Assembly (NCBI RefSeq): GCF_014652715.1
Contig: NZ_BMZI01000008.1
Span: 53,281 to 117,280, forward strand
From: Salinicola rhizosphaerae
GTDB taxonomy: Bacteria > Pseudomonadota > Gammaproteobacteria > Pseudomonadales > Halomonadaceae
DNA length: 64,000 nt
Reading direction: 5' to 3'
Shown here: piece after piece, positions 53,002 to 63,962 of the stretch
How positions within the stretch are numbered: position 1 is the stretch's first letter
How the letters are laid out: every line of letters begins with the position of its first letter
Notes under the pieces: generated by a model
What the model saw: only the letters and a program-made list of their open reading frames with translations
Told to the model about the DNA's origin: nothing
Databases searched by the model: none
Position numbers and translations under genes: made by a program

Positions 53002-54554
53002 TACCGGCCATCGGCGTCGAGTCGCCTCAGACGCACACGCCGCACCCGGTGTCGCTCGACGTCGCGAATCTCGATCCGCCACGGTTCTACATCCACCGTG
53101 GCGCCGATGTAGGGCAGTGTCTCCAGGCGGTCGATCACCAGCCCGGCGAGGCTGGTGTAGTTGCGATCGAGCGGCAGCGGCTCGGGGAGTTGCTGATTGA
53201 CGTCGACCATGTCCTCGCTGGCATCGACATCGTAGACGTCGTCGCCGATACGACGGATACGTGCTTGCCCGCCGGGCGCCGTCAAATCCTCCTCGGAGAG
53301 ATCGCGCATGATATCGAGCAGCGTAGCGACGCCTTCGAGCGTGCCGAATTCATCGACCACGAAGGCGATCATCTCGCCACTGCGCTGAAACTGGCCGAGC
53401 GCCTCGACCAGACTGGTGTTCTCCAGCAGTACCAGCGGCTGTTCGATCAGCACCTCGATCTCGGCGGGCTGACCGTCCAGCAGCACGTCGAGCAGCCGCT
53501 TCTTGTGGATGACGCCGAGCGGCGAGTCGCTTTTCCCCTCGCGGATCACCACCAGGCTCGCATGCCGACTGGCCCGCAGCTGTTCCAGCCGCTTCGGTTC
53601 GGCATCGGCCAGATCGAGGCAGTCCAGATCGCGGCGCAGCGTCATCACCGCGCTGATCGGCTTGTCCGCCATCGACAGCACCCCGCGAACCATGCGCTGC
53701 TCCTCGGCGCCGAACATCGTCGCGGCCACGCCGGTGTCGCGCTGCTCGATGCCCACGTTGCCGCCACTGATCAGCCGCATCACCGCGTCGGCCGTGCGCG
53801 TGCGCCGAGTGGTACCACGCGCTTCGACGCGGGTCCGGCGTCGGCGCCACTCCTCGAGCAGTTCGATGACGATCGAGAAGCCGATCGCGCCGTAAAGGTA
53901 GCCCTTGGGAATGTGCAGCCCCATGCCCTCGGCGACGAGGCTGAAGCCGATCATCAAGAGAAAGCCGAGACAGAGCAGGATCACGGTCGGATGCTGCCCC
54001 ACGAATCGCGTCAGCGGCTTGCTGGCCAGCAGCATCAGGCTGACGGCGATGATCACGGCGATCATCATCACCATGAGATGTTCCGACATGCCGACGGCGG
54101 TGATGACCGAATCGATCGAGAACACGGCATCCAGCGCCACGATCTGCGCGACGACGACCGAGAACGCGGCATAAGCCCCTCGTGCCGCGCCGCCATGGGC
54201 CGTAGTGGCATTGATGTGGTCGTGCAGCTCGCTGGTCGCCTTGTAGATGAGAAAGAGACCACCGCCGATGAGGATCAGATCTCGGCCGCTGAAACCGTGT
54301 TCGAAGACATTGAACAGAGGCCGCGTCAGCCCCATCAGCCAGGAGATGGCCCCGAGCAGGACCAGGCGCATGATCAGCGCGAGCGAGAGCCCCATGAGGC
54401 GAGCCCGGTCGCGCTGGGCCGGCGGCAGCTTGTCGGCCAGAATGGCGATGAATACCAGGTTGTCGATACCCAGCACGATCTCGATGACGACCAGCGTCGC
54501 CAGGCCCGCCCAGGCGGCCGGATCGGCGATCCAGGAAAATTCGAACCACCCCAT
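53001..54554 (-). CDS. TerC/CBS/CorC-HlyC membrane protein (YoaE/YegH family)
   Basis: Integral membrane protein of 517 residues, the same size as E. coli YoaE. The N-terminal TerC domain (about 1-210) has the motif [15 protein letters not shown] and a second repeat [15 protein letters not shown], with acidic residues in membrane helices that bind metal ions in this family. A pair of CBS domains (about 270-415) and a C-terminal CorC/HlyC transporter-associated domain (about 435-517) follow. The start at 54554 has GGGAGG 8 nt upstream; the frame is open 36 codons further. A role in metal-ion (Mn or related) handling is likely, exact function unknown. Confidence 0.88.
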   Translation of the reverse strand: MGWFEFSWIADPAAWAGLATLVVIEIVLGIDNLVFIAILADKLPPAQRDRARLMGLSLALIMRLVLLGAISWLMGLTRPLFNVFEHGFSGRDLILIGGGLFLIYKATSELHDHINATTAHGGAARGAYAAFSVVVAQIVALDAVFSIDSVITAVGMSEHLMVMMIAVIIAVSLMLLASKPLTRFVGQHPTVILLCLGFLLMIGFSLVAEGMGLHIPKGYLYGAIGFSIVIELLEEWRRRRTRVEARGTTRRTRTADAVMRLISGGNVGIEQRDTGVAATMFGAEEQRMVRGVLSMADKPISAVMTLRRDLDCLDLADAEPKRLEQLRASRHASLVVIREGKSDSPLGVIHKKRLLDVLLDGQPAEIEVLIEQPLVLLENTSLVEALGQFQRSGEMIAFVVDEFGTLEGVATLLDIMRDLSEEDLTAPGGQARIRRIGDDVYDVDASEDMVDVNQQLPEPLPLDRNYTSLAGLVIDRLETLPYIGATVDVEPWRIEIRDVERHRVRRVRLRRLDADGR

Positions 54555-54919
54555 CAGTGAAGCCTCCCGGACAAGACGCGGGACGCATCGGTGGCGGTAA
54601 AGAAAGTCGGAAACGGGGAGAGAACGCCGGTATCGACGGCGCGGAAAGACAGGGAGCGACAACAGTCGTCGTCGATTGACGTGGCCAAGCCAGGTTCCTC
54701 GAGAATAGAGAACCGTCCATTCTATGGCGCTCTCGCGTGGAGGGGAATCCCGTCACGATCCCGTCGTTTCGACGAAAGTAGCCAGTCTCGCGCCCTTGCC
54801 TGTACAATGCGCGCCCAGCCTTCCTACCCGTGCCCAGGGGGACTCGTCGATTCGCGCTCGAAATGCCGGTCGCCGATAGACAACATGGGCGCCTACATTT
54901 TTACGATGGATAAAGCCCC
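54555..54919. other. Divergent intergenic region between the TerC-like gene and typA
   Basis: 365 bp with no supported ORF. A TACAAT hexamer at 54803-54808 with TAGCCA 18 bp before it is a plausible typA promoter. No palindromes of note. Confidence 0.5.
54779..54808 (+). promoter_or_regulatory. Possible typA promoter
   Basis: TACAAT (54803-54808, five of six) preceded after 18 bp by TAGCCA (54779-54784, four of six). About 110 nt before the typA start. Weak, position-based call. Confidence 0.3.
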
Positions 54920-56770
<1,851 letters not shown>

Positions 56771-56790
56771 TCAGCGATCTGTTCTCCAGA

Positions 56791-56814
56791 GACACCCGCC
56801 TCCCGGCGGGTGTC
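56791..56814 (+). terminator. Intrinsic terminator of typA
   Basis: 10-bp arms GACACCCGCC / GGCGGGTGTC (56791-56800 and 56805-56814) with loop TCCC, followed by TTCGTTT. 21 bp past the typA stop. Confidence 0.85.
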
Positions 56815-56977
56815 TTCGTTTACGCTGCCCGTCGTTGGCGAGGCGTTTAACGAAAAGGCTACTCACGCGAACTGACGCCTGTACAATCGGCAACATTGGT
56901 CGCGCCCGCCCCGCGCCGGAGGGCCAATCCCCATCGCAGCACCGACAGCAACAACAACTGCGCATCAAGGAACCCCG

Positions 56978-57748
56978 ATGACCCCGATCATCGATGTCCG
57001 TAACATCAAGAAGTCGTTCGGCGGCCTGACCGTCATCGACGACTGCTCCATCCAGGTCCAGAAAGGCTCGATCACCGGCATGATCGGCCCCAATGGTGCC
57101 GGCAAGTCGACGCTGTTCAATATCATCGCCGGCAGCCTGCTGCCGGATAGCGGCGAAGTGCTGCTCGATGGCGAACCGATCACCTGGCTCTCCGCCAACC
57201 ACCGTTTTCACAAGGGACTGCTGCGCACCTTCCAGATCGCGCACGAGTTCAGCCATCTGACCTCGCTGGAAAACCTGATGATGGTGCCACCGGCGCAGGA
57301 GGGCGAGAACCTCTTCAGCACCTGGTTCAAGCCGGGCGAAGTCAAGCGTCAGGAAGCGCAAACCCGGCGCCGGGCGCTGGAGGTACTGGACTTCATCGGC
57401 CTCTCGCACGTGCGCAACGAGCTGGCCGGCAACCTTTCCGGCGGCCAGAAGAAGCTTCTGGAGCTCGGCCGCACGATGATGACCGACGCCCGCGTGGTCC
57501 TGCTCGACGAGATCGCCGCCGGCGTCAACCGCACCCTGCTGGGCGATCTGATCGACAACATCGAGCGCCTGAATCGCGAGATGGGCTACACCTTCCTGGT
57601 CATCGAGCACGACATGGAGATGATCGCGCGGCTTTGCGATCCGGTGATCGTGCTGGCCCAGGGCCAGGTCATGGTCGAAGGCTCGATTGCCGATATCCAG
57701 AACAATCCCGAGGTCATCGAAGCCTACTTCGGCGCGGAACCGGCCTGA
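56978..57748 (+). CDS. livG: Branched-chain amino acid-type ABC transporter ATPase, LivG
   Basis: ATPase subunit of a HAAT-family importer, 256 residues. Walker A is GPNGAGKS (about 35-42), the ABC signature LSGGQKK and Walker B VVLLDEIAAGVN; the usual D-loop sequence is slightly altered. The C-terminal EVIEAYFG ending is typical of LivG. First gene of livG-livF-livH-livM, 66 nt before livF. The substrate may be a branched-chain amino acid or a related small amide or acid; a binding protein lies at 61197-62399. Confidence 0.92.
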   Translation: MTPIIDVRNIKKSFGGLTVIDDCSIQVQKGSITGMIGPNGAGKSTLFNIIAGSLLPDSGEVLLDGEPITWLSANHRFHKGLLRTFQIAHEFSHLTSLENLMMVPPAQEGENLFSTWFKPGEVKRQEAQTRRRALEVLDFIGLSHVRNELAGNLSGGQKKLLELGRTMMTDARVVLLDEIAAGVNRTLLGDLIDNIERLNREMGYTFLVIEHDMEMIARLCDPVIVLAQGQVMVEGSIADIQNNPEVIEAYFGAEPA

Positions 57749-57814
57749 TATCGCCGTCGATATCAGACGCTCACACCCGATTCCCGGACCGGCACGACAA
57801 CGATAGAGCGACAG

Positions 57815-58519
57815 ATGCCAATACTCGAAGCGATCGACGTTCATGGCGGCTACGGCGGCATGAACATTCTCAACGGCGTCGACATGGCGATCGAAGCCGA
57901 CGAAGTCGGCGTCATCGTCGGCCCCAACGGCGCCGGCAAATCGACCATGCTCAAGGCCGTGTTCGGCCTTTTGACCATCACCGGTGGCGAGATCCGCCTA
58001 CGCGGCGAGCCGATCACCAATCTCTCGCCGCACAAGCTGGTCGAGATGGGCATGGGATTCGTGCCGCAGGAGAAGAACATCTTCCCCAGTCTCTCGGTGG
58101 AAGAGAATCTCGAGATGGGCGCCTTCCTCAAGCCGGCCACGGCGTCACGGCTGAAGCAGCAGATCTTCGAGTTCTTTCCTCCATTGAAGGAGAAGCGCCG
58201 ACAGCCCGCGGGCGAGCTCTCCGGCGGACAGCGCCAGATGGTCGCCATGGGCCGCGCACTGATGAACGAGCCCAGCGTGCTGCTGCTCGACGAGCCGACC
58301 GCCGGCCTCTCGCCGCTTTACATGAACGAGATTTTCGAACGGGTGAAAGCGATTGCCGCCTCCGGCGTCGGCGTGCTGATGGTCGAGCAGAACGCCAAGC
58401 AGGCGCTGCGCATCGCGCACCGAGGCTTCGTGCTGGCCGCCGGGCAGAATCGCTTCACCGATACCGGCGAGGCGCTGCTCAACGACCCGCAGGTGGCCAG
58501 GAGCTTCCTCGGCGGCTGA
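57815..58519 (+). CDS. livF: Branched-chain amino acid-type ABC transporter ATPase, LivF
   Basis: Second ATPase subunit, 234 residues. It has Walker A GPNGAGKST (about 34-42), Q loop GFVPQEKNIFPSLSVEENLEMG, signature LSGGQRQMVAMGRALM and Walker B VLLLDEPTAGLSP. Normal LivF length. It pairs with LivG and the LivH/LivM permeases encoded in the same operon. Confidence 0.94.
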   Translation: MPILEAIDVHGGYGGMNILNGVDMAIEADEVGVIVGPNGAGKSTMLKAVFGLLTITGGEIRLRGEPITNLSPHKLVEMGMGFVPQEKNIFPSLSVEENLEMGAFLKPATASRLKQQIFEFFPPLKEKRRQPAGELSGGQRQMVAMGRALMNEPSVLLLDEPTAGLSPLYMNEIFERVKAIAASGVGVLMVEQNAKQALRIAHRGFVLAAGQNRFTDTGEALLNDPQVARSFLGG

Positions 58520-58597
58520 GACTGTTTGGCGTCGCGCGCTTGGCCGCGGCCGGCGTTAACTCGATTTTCCGGGCTATTCCATCAAAGAGATGTCGTC

Positions 58598-59596
58598 GTG
58601 AATGAGCTGATCTACTTCTTTAACTATGTCGTGGTCGCCGGCAGCGTCACCGGCTGTATCTACGCCATGGGCGCGGTCGGCGTGACGCTGATCTACAGCA
58701 TTCTGCGCTTCGCCCACTTTGCCCATGCCGACATGATGACGCTCGGCACCTTCGTCGTGCTGCTGCTGACGATGCTCTTTCCCCACGCCGGCGATGCCCT
58801 GGGGCTGCCCACGGCCATCGTCATGCTGCCGATCGGCATGGTCTTCACCTCGCTGGTGGCCGTGGGCATCGACCGGGCCTTCTACCAGCCGCTGCGCGCG
58901 CACAAGGTCAAGCCGATCGTCATGGTGATCGCCTCGCTCGGCGTCACGCTGATGCTGCAGGGGCTGATCCGGCTCTTCGCCGGGACCGGCGCGCAGAGTC
59001 TCTACGTCGATGCGCGCAAGGAGATCTTCCGTATCGATATTCCGGGCGTGACCCGGCCGATCATTCTCACCGAACCCCAGATTATCCTGTTCGTCGTCAC
59101 CATCGTCGCGGTCGTCGGCCTGCATCTGTTTTTGACTCGGGCCAGACTCGGCAAGGCGATGCGAGCCATGTCTGACAACCCCGATCTGGCGCGTGCCTCG
59201 GGCATCAATACCCAACTGATCGTGACACTCACCTGGGTCATCGCCGGCGGGCTTGCCACCATCGCCGGCACGCTGCTGTCGCTGGACGTCGCGTTCAAGC
59301 CGGACCTGAGCTTCTTTCTGCTGCTGCCGATCTTCGCCGCGGCGATCGTCGGTGGCGTCGGCCACCCGCTCGGCGCCATCGCCGGCGGCTTTCTGGTCGG
59401 TTTCGCCGAGACGCTGGCGGTCTTCAACTGGTCGGTGCTGCTGCGCCCGATTCGGGATAGCCTGCCGAGCTGGATCGAACTGCCCAACAACCTCGCGATC
59501 GTCGGTACCGAATACAAGATCGTGGTGCCCTTCTTCATTCTGGTAGCGGTGCTGATCTGGCGCCCGACCGGCATCTTCAAAGGGAAGGTGATCTGA
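58598..59596 (+). CDS. livH: Branched-chain amino acid-type ABC transporter permease, LivH
   Basis: Permease of 332 residues with about eight membrane segments. Family segments are CIYAMGAVGVTLIYSILRFAHFAHADMMTLG (about 20-50) and ARLGKAMRAMSDNPDLARASGIN (the ATPase-contact loop). It also has VGGVGHPLGAIAGGFLVGFAETL near 250. The start is GTG at 58598, with AAGAGA upstream; the frame is open 24 codons further but without membrane character. The stop overlaps livM (TGATG). Confidence 0.93.
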   Translation: MNELIYFFNYVVVAGSVTGCIYAMGAVGVTLIYSILRFAHFAHADMMTLGTFVVLLLTMLFPHAGDALGLPTAIVMLPIGMVFTSLVAVGIDRAFYQPLRAHKVKPIVMVIASLGVTLMLQGLIRLFAGTGAQSLYVDARKEIFRIDIPGVTRPIILTEPQIILFVVTIVAVVGLHLFLTRARLGKAMRAMSDNPDLARASGINTQLIVTLTWVIAGGLATIAGTLLSLDVAFKPDLSFFLLLPIFAAAIVGGVGHPLGAIAGGFLVGFAETLAVFNWSVLLRPIRDSLPSWIELPNNLAIVGTEYKIVVPFFILVAVLIWRPTGIFKGKVI

Positions 59597-60957
59597 TGAA
59601 CGATTCCGATTCGACGTCCCAACCTCGCCGCAGCACGCCGCAACCGAGTCAGAACGCCTCCCAGCATCGGCGTGATGCCCCCGCACTCGCTCGGCCGACA
59701 CTGCCGCTACGGGAACTGGTGCTGTTCGGCGGTCTGGCCGTGATCGTGCTCGGCGTCTTCTCGATGATGGGGCCGGCCTACGCCACGCGCATGCTGGTCG
59801 AGGCTTCCTGCTACGCCATTCTGGCGCTGGGGCTGACCATTCAGTGGGGCTACGCCGGCCAGTTCAACGCCGGCATCATGGGTTTCGTGGCGCTCGGTGG
59901 CTTCTCAGCGACCTTCTTCAGCATTCCGGTCAATCACGCCTTCTGGCAGAGCGATCTCCCCGCGCGGCTCGGCTGGGTACTGCTGGCGATCATCGCGGTC
60001 GTCGCCATCGTCTTTGCCATCACTCGGCTGGACCGCATCGGCGTACCCAAGCTGCTACGTACCATCCTCGCCGTCGTCGCTGGCCTGATCGGCTATCTCG
60101 TGGTGGTGAGCTGGCTGCGTAGCGTGACCGGCGATATCGAGTCGCAGGTCGAATTCATCGGCGGTCTCGGTCTGCCCGTCTGGCTCGGCTGGATCGTCGG
60201 CGGCGCGCTCGCCGGTGGTATCGGTTACGTCATCGGCCATATCTGCCTGGGGCTTCGCAGCGACTACCTGGTCATCGCGACGCTCGGCATCGCCGAGATC
60301 ATCAAGGCATTCCTCAAGAACTCGGACTGGCTGACCCGCGGGACCGCCACCATCTCGCCGCTGCCGTGGCCCGTTCCTACACCGGGCGATGTCGGCTTCC
60401 TGAGCGCCCGCGCGTTCTATCTGGCGGTGACCGTGGTCATGATCGCGGTAATCTTCTTTCTGCTCCATCGCGCCTATCACGCACCCTGGGGCCGCATGAT
60501 CCGCGCTATTCGCGACAACGAAGTCTCCGCCGCCGCCATGGGTAAATCGATCAATCGCCGTCGCCAGGAGATCTTCGTCTTCGGCTGCATTCTGATGGGC
60601 GTGGGCGGTGCCGCATTGACCAGCTTCAACGGCATTTTCGATCCCCAGGGCTACCTGCCGCTCAACCACACCTTCCTGGTGCTGGTAATGGTGATCCTGG
60701 GTGGACCCGGCAACAATCTGGGTACGCTGTTCGGTGCCGTGCTGGTCTACGTGATCTGGATCATGTCCGGCCCGCTGGCGCTGGCGCTGATGCATCTGGT
60801 CACGGCGCTCGGCGGTGACTGGTTCGGCTGGCAGCCCGGTAATCTCGACAGTCGAGCGCTACAGGCTCGCGTCTTCGTCATCGGCCTGCTGATCCTGATG
60901 GTACTGCGCTTCGCGCCCCGCGGCCTGATCCCGGAGAAGGTCGCTCAGCACGATTGA
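59596..60957 (+). CDS. livM: Branched-chain amino acid-type ABC transporter permease, LivM
   Basis: Second permease, 453 residues, with the LivM block SCYAILALGLTIQWGYAGQFNAGIMGFVALGG near residues 73-105, GLRSDYLVIATLGIAEII and the contact loop GRMIRAIRDNEVSAAAMGKSINRR. The N terminus has a polar Ser/Gln/Arg-rich extension of about 40 residues before the first membrane segment, longer than in many LivM. Last gene of livGFHM; a bidirectional hairpin follows at 61039-61070. Confidence 0.93.
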   Translation: MNDSDSTSQPRRSTPQPSQNASQHRRDAPALARPTLPLRELVLFGGLAVIVLGVFSMMGPAYATRMLVEASCYAILALGLTIQWGYAGQFNAGIMGFVALGGFSATFFSIPVNHAFWQSDLPARLGWVLLAIIAVVAIVFAITRLDRIGVPKLLRTILAVVAGLIGYLVVVSWLRSVTGDIESQVEFIGGLGLPVWLGWIVGGALAGGIGYVIGHICLGLRSDYLVIATLGIAEIIKAFLKNSDWLTRGTATISPLPWPVPTPGDVGFLSARAFYLAVTVVMIAVIFFLLHRAYHAPWGRMIRAIRDNEVSAAAMGKSINRRRQEIFVFGCILMGVGGAALTSFNGIFDPQGYLPLNHTFLVLVMVILGGPGNNLGTLFGAVLVYVIWIMSGPLALALMHLVTALGGDWFGWQPGNLDSRALQARVFVIGLLILMVLRFAPRGLIPEKVAQHD

Positions 60958-61038
60958 GTCTTGCTCCATTACAAGGACGCTCACAACGACGCTCACAAGA
61001 GCGGACTTTTGACACACGCGGAAATCGCCCTCATGAAC

Positions 61039-61070
61039 GCAAAATCCCGAGCCAAGGCTCGGGATTTTGC
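61039..61070. terminator. Bidirectional terminator between livM and livK
   Basis: Perfect 15-bp arms (61039-61053 and 61056-61070; effective loop CAAG) with AT-rich feet: the plus strand continues GCGTTTAGG and each arm has AAAA/TTTT. It lies 82 bp past livM and beyond the 32-bp repeats that follow livK. Confidence 0.8.
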
Positions 61071-61112
61071 GTTTAGGTAGAACCGACAGGAGAAAGGGAA
61101 TGGCTCGCCGAT

Positions 61113-61224
61113 CGGCCCTTTGGTGACGCTATTCATTCACCAACCGGCCCCTTGGTGACGCCATTCATTTACCAACCGGCCCTTTGGTGACGCCATTCAT
61201 TCACCAACCGGACCCTTGGTGACG
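61113..61224. repeat. 32-bp tandem repeat, 3.5 copies, derived from the 3' end of livK
   Basis: Copies at 61113-61144, 61145-61176 and 61177-61208, and a partial copy at 61209-61224 inside the last codons of livK; the livK stop lies inside the third copy. Copies differ at only one to three positions. Each contains the arms TTGGTGA and TCACCAA, which can pair as a 7-bp hairpin with a 10-nt loop. The array ends 43 bp before the shared terminator. Confidence 0.9.
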
Positions 61225-62399
61225 AACTTGCCATCCTCGACCGCCATCTCGACCACGATGCCCGGCACGTCGCCGTTGTCGTCGAACTCCGCACCGCCGG
61301 AGGCACCTTCATAGTTGATCTCCTTGCCTTCGTCGATCAGCTTCTTGGCCTTCTCCCATTCGCCCGGCAGGATCGTTTCGCCCGGCGCGGTCGCGACATC
61401 ACGCAGCGCCTCGGAGAGCCCGTCGCGATCGGCACTGCCGTTCTTCTCGATGGCCAGCGCCAGCAGGAAGGCCGCATCGTAGGACTGTGCGGCAAAGACG
61501 GCGCTGGGGTCGATGCCCGCCTTGTTGGCCAGGTCGGTGAAGATATCGGTTCCCGGCGTGTCCGGCGAGCCGGGACGCGTGGCGATCATGCCCTCGAGCA
61601 CATCGGCACCGACGGCCTCGATCAGCGAATTGCCGACCATGCCGTCGCCACCGGCGTACTGGGTGAAGGCGCCGCTTTCATAGGCTTGACGCAAAATCGT
61701 CTGGCCGGAGGTATCCGCGTAGGCGAGCACCACGAGCGTCTGCGAGCCACCGGCGGAGAGCTGACCGATTTCGGAGCGATAGTCGGCGCGGTTGTCTTCA
61801 TGCGCCAGGTTGACCGTGACCGAGCCGCCTTCGGCTTCGAACGTCTTGGTGAAGGCGTCGTCGAGCCCCTGGCCGTAGTCGTTGTTGACGTAGGTGACCG
61901 CGACATCCTCGATGCCCTTGGAGAGCAGCAGCTTGGCCAGCTGCTCGCCCTGGAAGGCGTCGGACGGAACGGTGCGGAAGACGAGATCGTTGTCGTCGAG
62001 ATCGGTGACGGCCGGCGCGGTCGACGCCGGTGACACCATGACGACGTTGCCCGGAATGGCGGCATTATTGGCCGCCGCAATGGTGGCGCCAGTACACAGC
62101 GCACCGACGATCGCGGTGACCTTCTCGCTATTGACCAGGCGATCCGCCGCGTTGGAAGCCGCCGAGGCGTCCGAACAGGTCGTATCGCCCGACGGCATCG
62201 CCATGTCTTCGCCGTCGAACAGACCACCCTGCGCGTTGACTTCGGCCATCGCCAGCTTGGCGCCATCGAAGATCGGCGGCGTCAGACTTTCGATCCCCCC
62301 GGTGAATCCGCCGAGAAACCCGACCTTCACGTCTGCCTGCGCGACACCGGCACACGCGGTGGTGGCGGCGACGGCGAGTGCCAGTACTGTCTTTTTCAT
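61197..62399 (-). CDS. livK: Branched-chain amino acid-type ABC transporter substrate-binding protein, LivK-like
   Basis: Periplasmic receptor, 400 residues, with signal peptide MKKTVLALAVAATTACAGVAQA (cleavage near residue 22) followed by DVKVGFLGGFTGGIESLTPP, the type I binding-fold start. Later blocks are KVTAIVGALCTGATIAAANN, VAVTYVNNDYGQGL and AAQSYDAAFLLALAI. It is convergent with livGFHM rather than in the same transcript. Its last codons (VTKGPVGE) belong to a 32-bp repeat that continues three times past the stop codon. Ligand unknown; hydrophobic amino acids or similar compounds are likely. Confidence 0.93.
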   Translation of the reverse strand: MKKTVLALAVAATTACAGVAQADVKVGFLGGFTGGIESLTPPIFDGAKLAMAEVNAQGGLFDGEDMAMPSGDTTCSDASAASNAADRLVNSEKVTAIVGALCTGATIAAANNAAIPGNVVMVSPASTAPAVTDLDDNDLVFRTVPSDAFQGEQLAKLLLSKGIEDVAVTYVNNDYGQGLDDAFTKTFEAEGGSVTVNLAHEDNRADYRSEIGQLSAGGSQTLVVLAYADTSGQTILRQAYESGAFTQYAGGDGMVGNSLIEAVGADVLEGMIATRPGSPDTPGTDIFTDLANKAGIDPSAVFAAQSYDAAFLLALAIEKNGSADRDGLSEALRDVATAPGETILPGEWEKAKKLIDEGKEINYEGASGGAEFDDNGDVPGIVVEMAVEDGKFVTKGPVGE

Positions 62400-62646
62400 C
62401 GCTTTGATCGCTCTTTGTGAGTTGCGAATTGTTCGTTGTGAAACTCGTCGTGAATAGACCTGCTGGTTGCGAAGAAACGCTTGAATGAACCTCGTTCACT
62501 TTGCTGTCAGCGCCGCCAAAAGACAAGCCGTTCGTAACGGTTCGTGTCCACGACGATAGACGAAAGCGCGGACCCTAGGCCACGGCGCCAACGTCGATTC
62601 CGCGCTACGCTGAAGGCGCCAGATTCACAATGAGCAGGAGAACGCC

Positions 62647-62952
62647 ATGCACAAGCACGTAGAGTGGGATACACCGGGAGACGCCAGCGTCGATGCGCAC
62701 TACGCCAAGGACGAACAGCACCGCGTCACGCCGCAGCCAGGCATGATGCTGACCGCGCGTTATCACGGCGCCAGCGTCCGCGTACAGGTCGAGGCCTACA
62801 AGGACGGCGTCAGTATCGGCAAGGTCGCCGCACTGGTCGGCGACGATGGCAAACGCCATGACAGTCTGGGCGAGTTGAGCGTCGGAGATTTGGTCCGCCT
62901 TCCGGATGACAAGCGCGCGTTTCAAGCCCCGCCGGAAGATGACGAGGACTAG
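62647..62952 (+). CDS. Small acidic protein of unknown function
   Basis: 101 residues, no signal peptide, no membrane segment, very acidic C terminus (PPEDDED). I do not recognise a family. The middle part (ARYHGASVRVQVEAYKDGVSIGKVAALVGDD) looks like a small beta-barrel or OB/KOW-like fold, and LSVGDLVRLPDDKRAF has the form of a closing strand with a basic turn. ATG at 62647 is preceded by GCAGGAGAACGCC, a good ribosome-binding site. Single gene between divergent livK and a convergent HD-GYP-like gene. Acidic composition is usual for halophile cytoplasmic proteins. Confidence 0.7.
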   Translation: MHKHVEWDTPGDASVDAHYAKDEQHRVTPQPGMMLTARYHGASVRVQVEAYKDGVSIGKVAALVGDDGKRHDSLGELSVGDLVRLPDDKRAFQAPPEDDED

Positions 62953-63059
62953 TCCCACATCGCGCGCCAGATGTCGCCTGCACAGTGCTCGCGACGCACA
63001 AGAATGCGACGCCCGACAAGGCGGCAGCGGTCTGCCGGAACTTCTCTACCGGGCATCGG

Positions 63060-63962
63060 TCAGCGACCGAGATCGTAGGCTTCCGGCCTGACCAGCCCCT
63101 CAGGCTTTCCCAGTAGATGGAAATCGATTCTCGACACGATCTCGTCCAGCGGTGTGCCGTTGGCACCGTTGAAGACGACATGAACGCGCGCCGGCTGCCC
63201 GGTTTCCGTCAGCGCCATTACCCAACCCAGAAATCCTCGCGAAAAACGGATCAGACTGCCGATGGGGTAAAAGCCTTGTCGCTGGATATAACGGGTTACC
63301 CAGTGCCTGTCGAAGGTCTCAGGGCGGTGATAGAGGTACCGGTAGACCTCGATGGCCGTTAGCGCCTTCCGGTCTCCACGGGCACGTGTCATGGCATCGA
63401 TGACATCGACGACCGCCGCAGCGCGAGCCAGCGGAGACAGGCTCTCCGCCTGTAACTGTCGAGGATATCCGCTGCCGTCCAAGCGCTCGTTGATCTGCTC
63501 GATCACCAGTCGTGTCGCTGGCTTGCCCTTCCACCCCACGGCATCGAGACGCTCCGCGAGAATGCCGACGTGTCCCCGGATTTGCTGTTTCTGGGGGCGA
63601 GAGAGCGCACCGATCAACGAGGGCAGCGTATTGCTGAGCAGCATGGCCTTGCCGAGATCGTGGAGCAGTGCCCCCACGATGGCATCGCGTGACAACGGCG
63701 CCAGCGTCTGCTCTGCCATCATCAGATCGGCCAGACGCCCTGCCACGCAGACCGAATGCTGAACCCAGCCCGGCTCGTCGTCGAGGCAGTGGAGCGAATA
63801 GAGAAAGTCCTGCCGGTTCTGTTTCAGCAACTTGAGAAGCTTGTCGGCCGACAGATACAGCATCGCCGTCGGCAGCGGCCGGCGCTGGTGAAGTTTCAGT
63901 AAGGACAGATGGATCTGCCGGGAAACTTCACGGATGGTCGGCACCATCGGCGGCTCTTTCAC
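63060..63962 (-). CDS. HD-GYP-like domain protein with lost metal ligands, possibly 5'-truncated by the window edge
   Basis: 300 residues from the GTG at 63962; the frame stays open to the right edge, so the true start may lie outside, and an ATG at 63947 is an internal alternative. The HD-GYP domain (about 65-215) has HDLGK at 101-105, HVGILAERL with His131, and ERLDGSGYP (GYP at 165-167), then LARAAAVVDVIDAMT. The HHE motif that precedes DGxGYP in active c-di-GMP phosphodiesterases reads INE (157-159), so two metal-binding histidines are missing. It is more likely a c-di-GMP receptor or scaffold than an enzyme. Confidence 0.8.
   Translation of the reverse strand: MKEPPMVPTIREVSRQIHLSLLKLHQRRPLPTAMLYLSADKLLKLLKQNRQDFLYSLHCLDDEPGWVQHSVCVAGRLADLMMAEQTLAPLSRDAIVGALLHDLGKAMLLSNTLPSLIGALSRPQKQQIRGHVGILAERLDAVGWKGKPATRLVIEQINERLDGSGYPRQLQAESLSPLARAAAVVDVIDAMTRARGDRKALTAIEVYRYLYHRPETFDRHWVTRYIQRQGFYPIGSLIRFSRGFLGWVMALTETGQPARVHVVFNGANGTPLDEIVSRIDFHLLGKPEGLVRPEAYDLGR

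Noticed and set aside
61113-61224. CRISPR array
   Set aside because: Units follow each other directly with no unique spacers, and no cas genes are near; it is a tandem duplication of the livK end.
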